From: Thalassomonas viridans
Lineage (GTDB): Bacteria > Pseudomonadota > Gammaproteobacteria > Enterobacterales > Alteromonadaceae
Length of the DNA stretch: 64,000 nt
Assembly: GCF_000948985.2 (NCBI RefSeq)
Contig: NZ_CP059733.1
Span: forward strand, 2,542,001-2,606,000
Direction: 5' to 3'
The number at the start of each line of letters is the position of its first letter. Positions within the stretch are counted from its first letter, which is position 1. The notes under the pieces are model-generated. The model saw only the letters and a list, made by a program, of their open reading frames with translations. It was not told the DNA's origin and made no database searches. Positions 62,982 through 64,000 of the stretch are shown in pieces. The translations under genes were made by a program, and so were the position numbers.

Positions 62982-63902
62982 ATGCAGTACGAGCATTTTG
63001 AACCCGGGATCCGTGAGATCGTTCAAGATTTTAATGAGCAGGGTTGTCCCTGTCCTGCCGGGCTTGATATTCACAGCCGGCGGCAAGGTTATCTGCAAAC
63101 GGTGGGGCTGGCGGGAGCAGCGGAGCAGGTTTTCCTGGTTGAGGATAAAGCTGTCGACGGTATTCGTTTAAGGATATTTAAGCCGTCTGCCGATGCTGAT
63201 CTGGCGGTGGTGATTTATTTTCATGGCGGCTGTTTTATCAGCGGTGACTTTACCACCCATGATCAACAGATGCGTAAACTGGCAAATTTGTCCGGGGCTA
63301 TGGTGATCGGCGTAGATTACCGCCTGGCGCCTGAGTTTACCTATCCTGCGGCCCATGACGATGCATACCGGGCAAGCGAGCTTATTTACCGCCATTGCAG
63401 GGAGTGGGGCGGCGATCCTCAAAGAATCACACTGGCCGGAGACAGCGCAGGCGGTCACTTATGTCTGAGTACAAGCTTACGTTTAAGGGACAAAGGAACC
63501 TGGCTGCCTGAAAAACAAATCCTTATTTATCCCATGTTGGATGCCGGGGGTAAAAGTGACAGCTACCGGGCTTATGGCAAGCGTTATGTGATCACCCGGG
63601 ATATGTTGTTATCCGGTTTTGATTTGTACCTGGCCGGGAGCGGCATTGACAAGCAAGATCCCGATATCAGCCTGCTGAACCGCCGGGACTTTACCGGCTT
63701 ACCGCCGACTCATATTTTAACGGCAGAGTTTGACCCTTTAGTGGATGAAGGCGAGCTGCTATACCGTAACTTGCTCGCTGCCGGGGTGGATGCCAGTTGT
63801 TGCCGTTATCTCGGAGTAATACATGGCTTTTTTCAGTTATCCGGGATAAGTCACTCGGCGCGTCAGGCGATAGCCCAGGTGGCCGGATTGCTAAATGAAT
63901 AA
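62982..63902 (+). CDS. Alpha/beta hydrolase (HSL-type esterase)
   Basis: 306 aa. The oxyanion motif HGGCFISGDF, nucleophile GDSAGGH, acid region LTAEFDPLVDEGE and His region YLGVIHGFFQLSG are the hormone-sensitive-lipase/GDSAG family signatures. Likely a cytoplasmic carboxylesterase for short-chain esters. Single gene. Start ATG 62982. Confidence 0.92.
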   Translation: MQYEHFEPGIREIVQDFNEQGCPCPAGLDIHSRRQGYLQTVGLAGAAEQVFLVEDKAVDGIRLRIFKPSADADLAVVIYFHGGCFISGDFTTHDQQMRKLANLSGAMVIGVDYRLAPEFTYPAAHDDAYRASELIYRHCREWGGDPQRITLAGDSAGGHLCLSTSLRLRDKGTWLPEKQILIYPMLDAGGKSDSYRAYGKRYVITRDMLLSGFDLYLAGSGIDKQDPDISLLNRRDFTGLPPTHILTAEFDPLVDEGELLYRNLLAAGVDASCCRYLGVIHGFFQLSGISHSARQAIAQVAGLLNE

Positions 63903-63939
63903 GCGCAAGGCTGGGTAGGATTATTTAAGACAGATAAAG

Positions 63940-63966
63940 AAAAAGCCAGCGGCTGCTGGCTTTTTA
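63940..63966 (+). terminator. Terminator after the hydrolase gene
   Basis: AAAAAGCCAGC and GCTGGCTTTTT form an 11-bp stem with a short loop, with T-runs on both strands. Confidence 0.85.
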
Positions 63967-64000
63967 AGTCGACATAAGAATTATTAACGGGTAAAAATTA

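Overview
The window reads as chromosome of a marine gammaproteobacterium. The proteins (EfpL/YeiP, QueC/QueE, UvrB, CPA2 antiporters, MocR regulator, PKD/PPC secreted proteases, EAL-HDOD and GGDEF proteins, LodA/LodB oxidase) and the moderate GC content fit the Alteromonadales. My best guess is a Thalassomonas-like Colwelliaceae member; this is inference from gene content, not a search result.

Layout. 1-2.1 kb: the 5' part of a SIR2-NACHT STAND protein of the anti-phage type (minus strand, cut by the window edge), divergent from a membrane protein of unknown role. 3.4-7.6 kb: a minus-strand trio made of a pseudo-receiver/helical-repeat protein, a CesT-type type III secretion chaperone and a 669-aa putative effector. 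7.6-19.6 kb: a TonB-dependent receptor, a two-ORF cassette of unknown function (copy 1), an M43 metalloprotease, a periplasmic binding protein, a lipoprotein, an EAL-HDOD protein and a secreted trypsin-like protease. Three tandem 51-bp repeats follow the last gene. 19.9-32 kb: efpL, a MocR regulator divergent from a PLP dehydratase, a CPA2 antiporter, a MATE pump, a lipoprotein methyltransferase, a haem-binding chemoreceptor, an orphan RiPP-type precursor peptide, a DUF457-like membrane protein and a TetR-like regulator.

33.5-44.7 kb holds a plus-strand redox cluster of eight genes: ferritin-like (VioB C-terminal type), LodA-type CTQ oxidase, LodB-type flavoprotein, flavin L-amino-acid oxidase, two carboxymuconolactone-decarboxylase-like proteins, a DyP peroxidase and a ThDP enzyme. 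A strong hairpin closes it. The first three genes overlap by ATGA. A related ~95-bp element lies before the first gene and again before the amino-acid oxidase gene. Two H2O2-producing amino-acid oxidases next to a peroxidase and C-C bond chemistry suggest an amino-acid-derived metabolite or a regulated peroxide system.

44.8-50.7 kb: a NatAB-like ABC exporter, a KefB/C-like antiporter and a diguanylate cyclase. 50.8-51.3 kb: the second copy of the two-ORF cassette, with the same start/stop overlap and the same leader hairpin. 51.5-53.3 kb: a tRNA-Asn array made of two parallel promoter-driven units, together five intact tRNA-Asn genes and five degenerate copies. 53.9-63.9 kb: a MATE pump overlapping uvrB, a small conserved-looking protein, an NtrC-type two-component pair, a periplasmic protein, queC and queE, and an alpha/beta hydrolase.

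Strongest leads for new biology: the duplicated two-ORF cassette, the LodA/LAAO/DyP cluster, the duplicated tRNA-Asn operon with expanded pseudo-tRNAs, the orphan RiPP precursor, and the chaperone-effector pair with a deamidase-like Cys/His arrangement.
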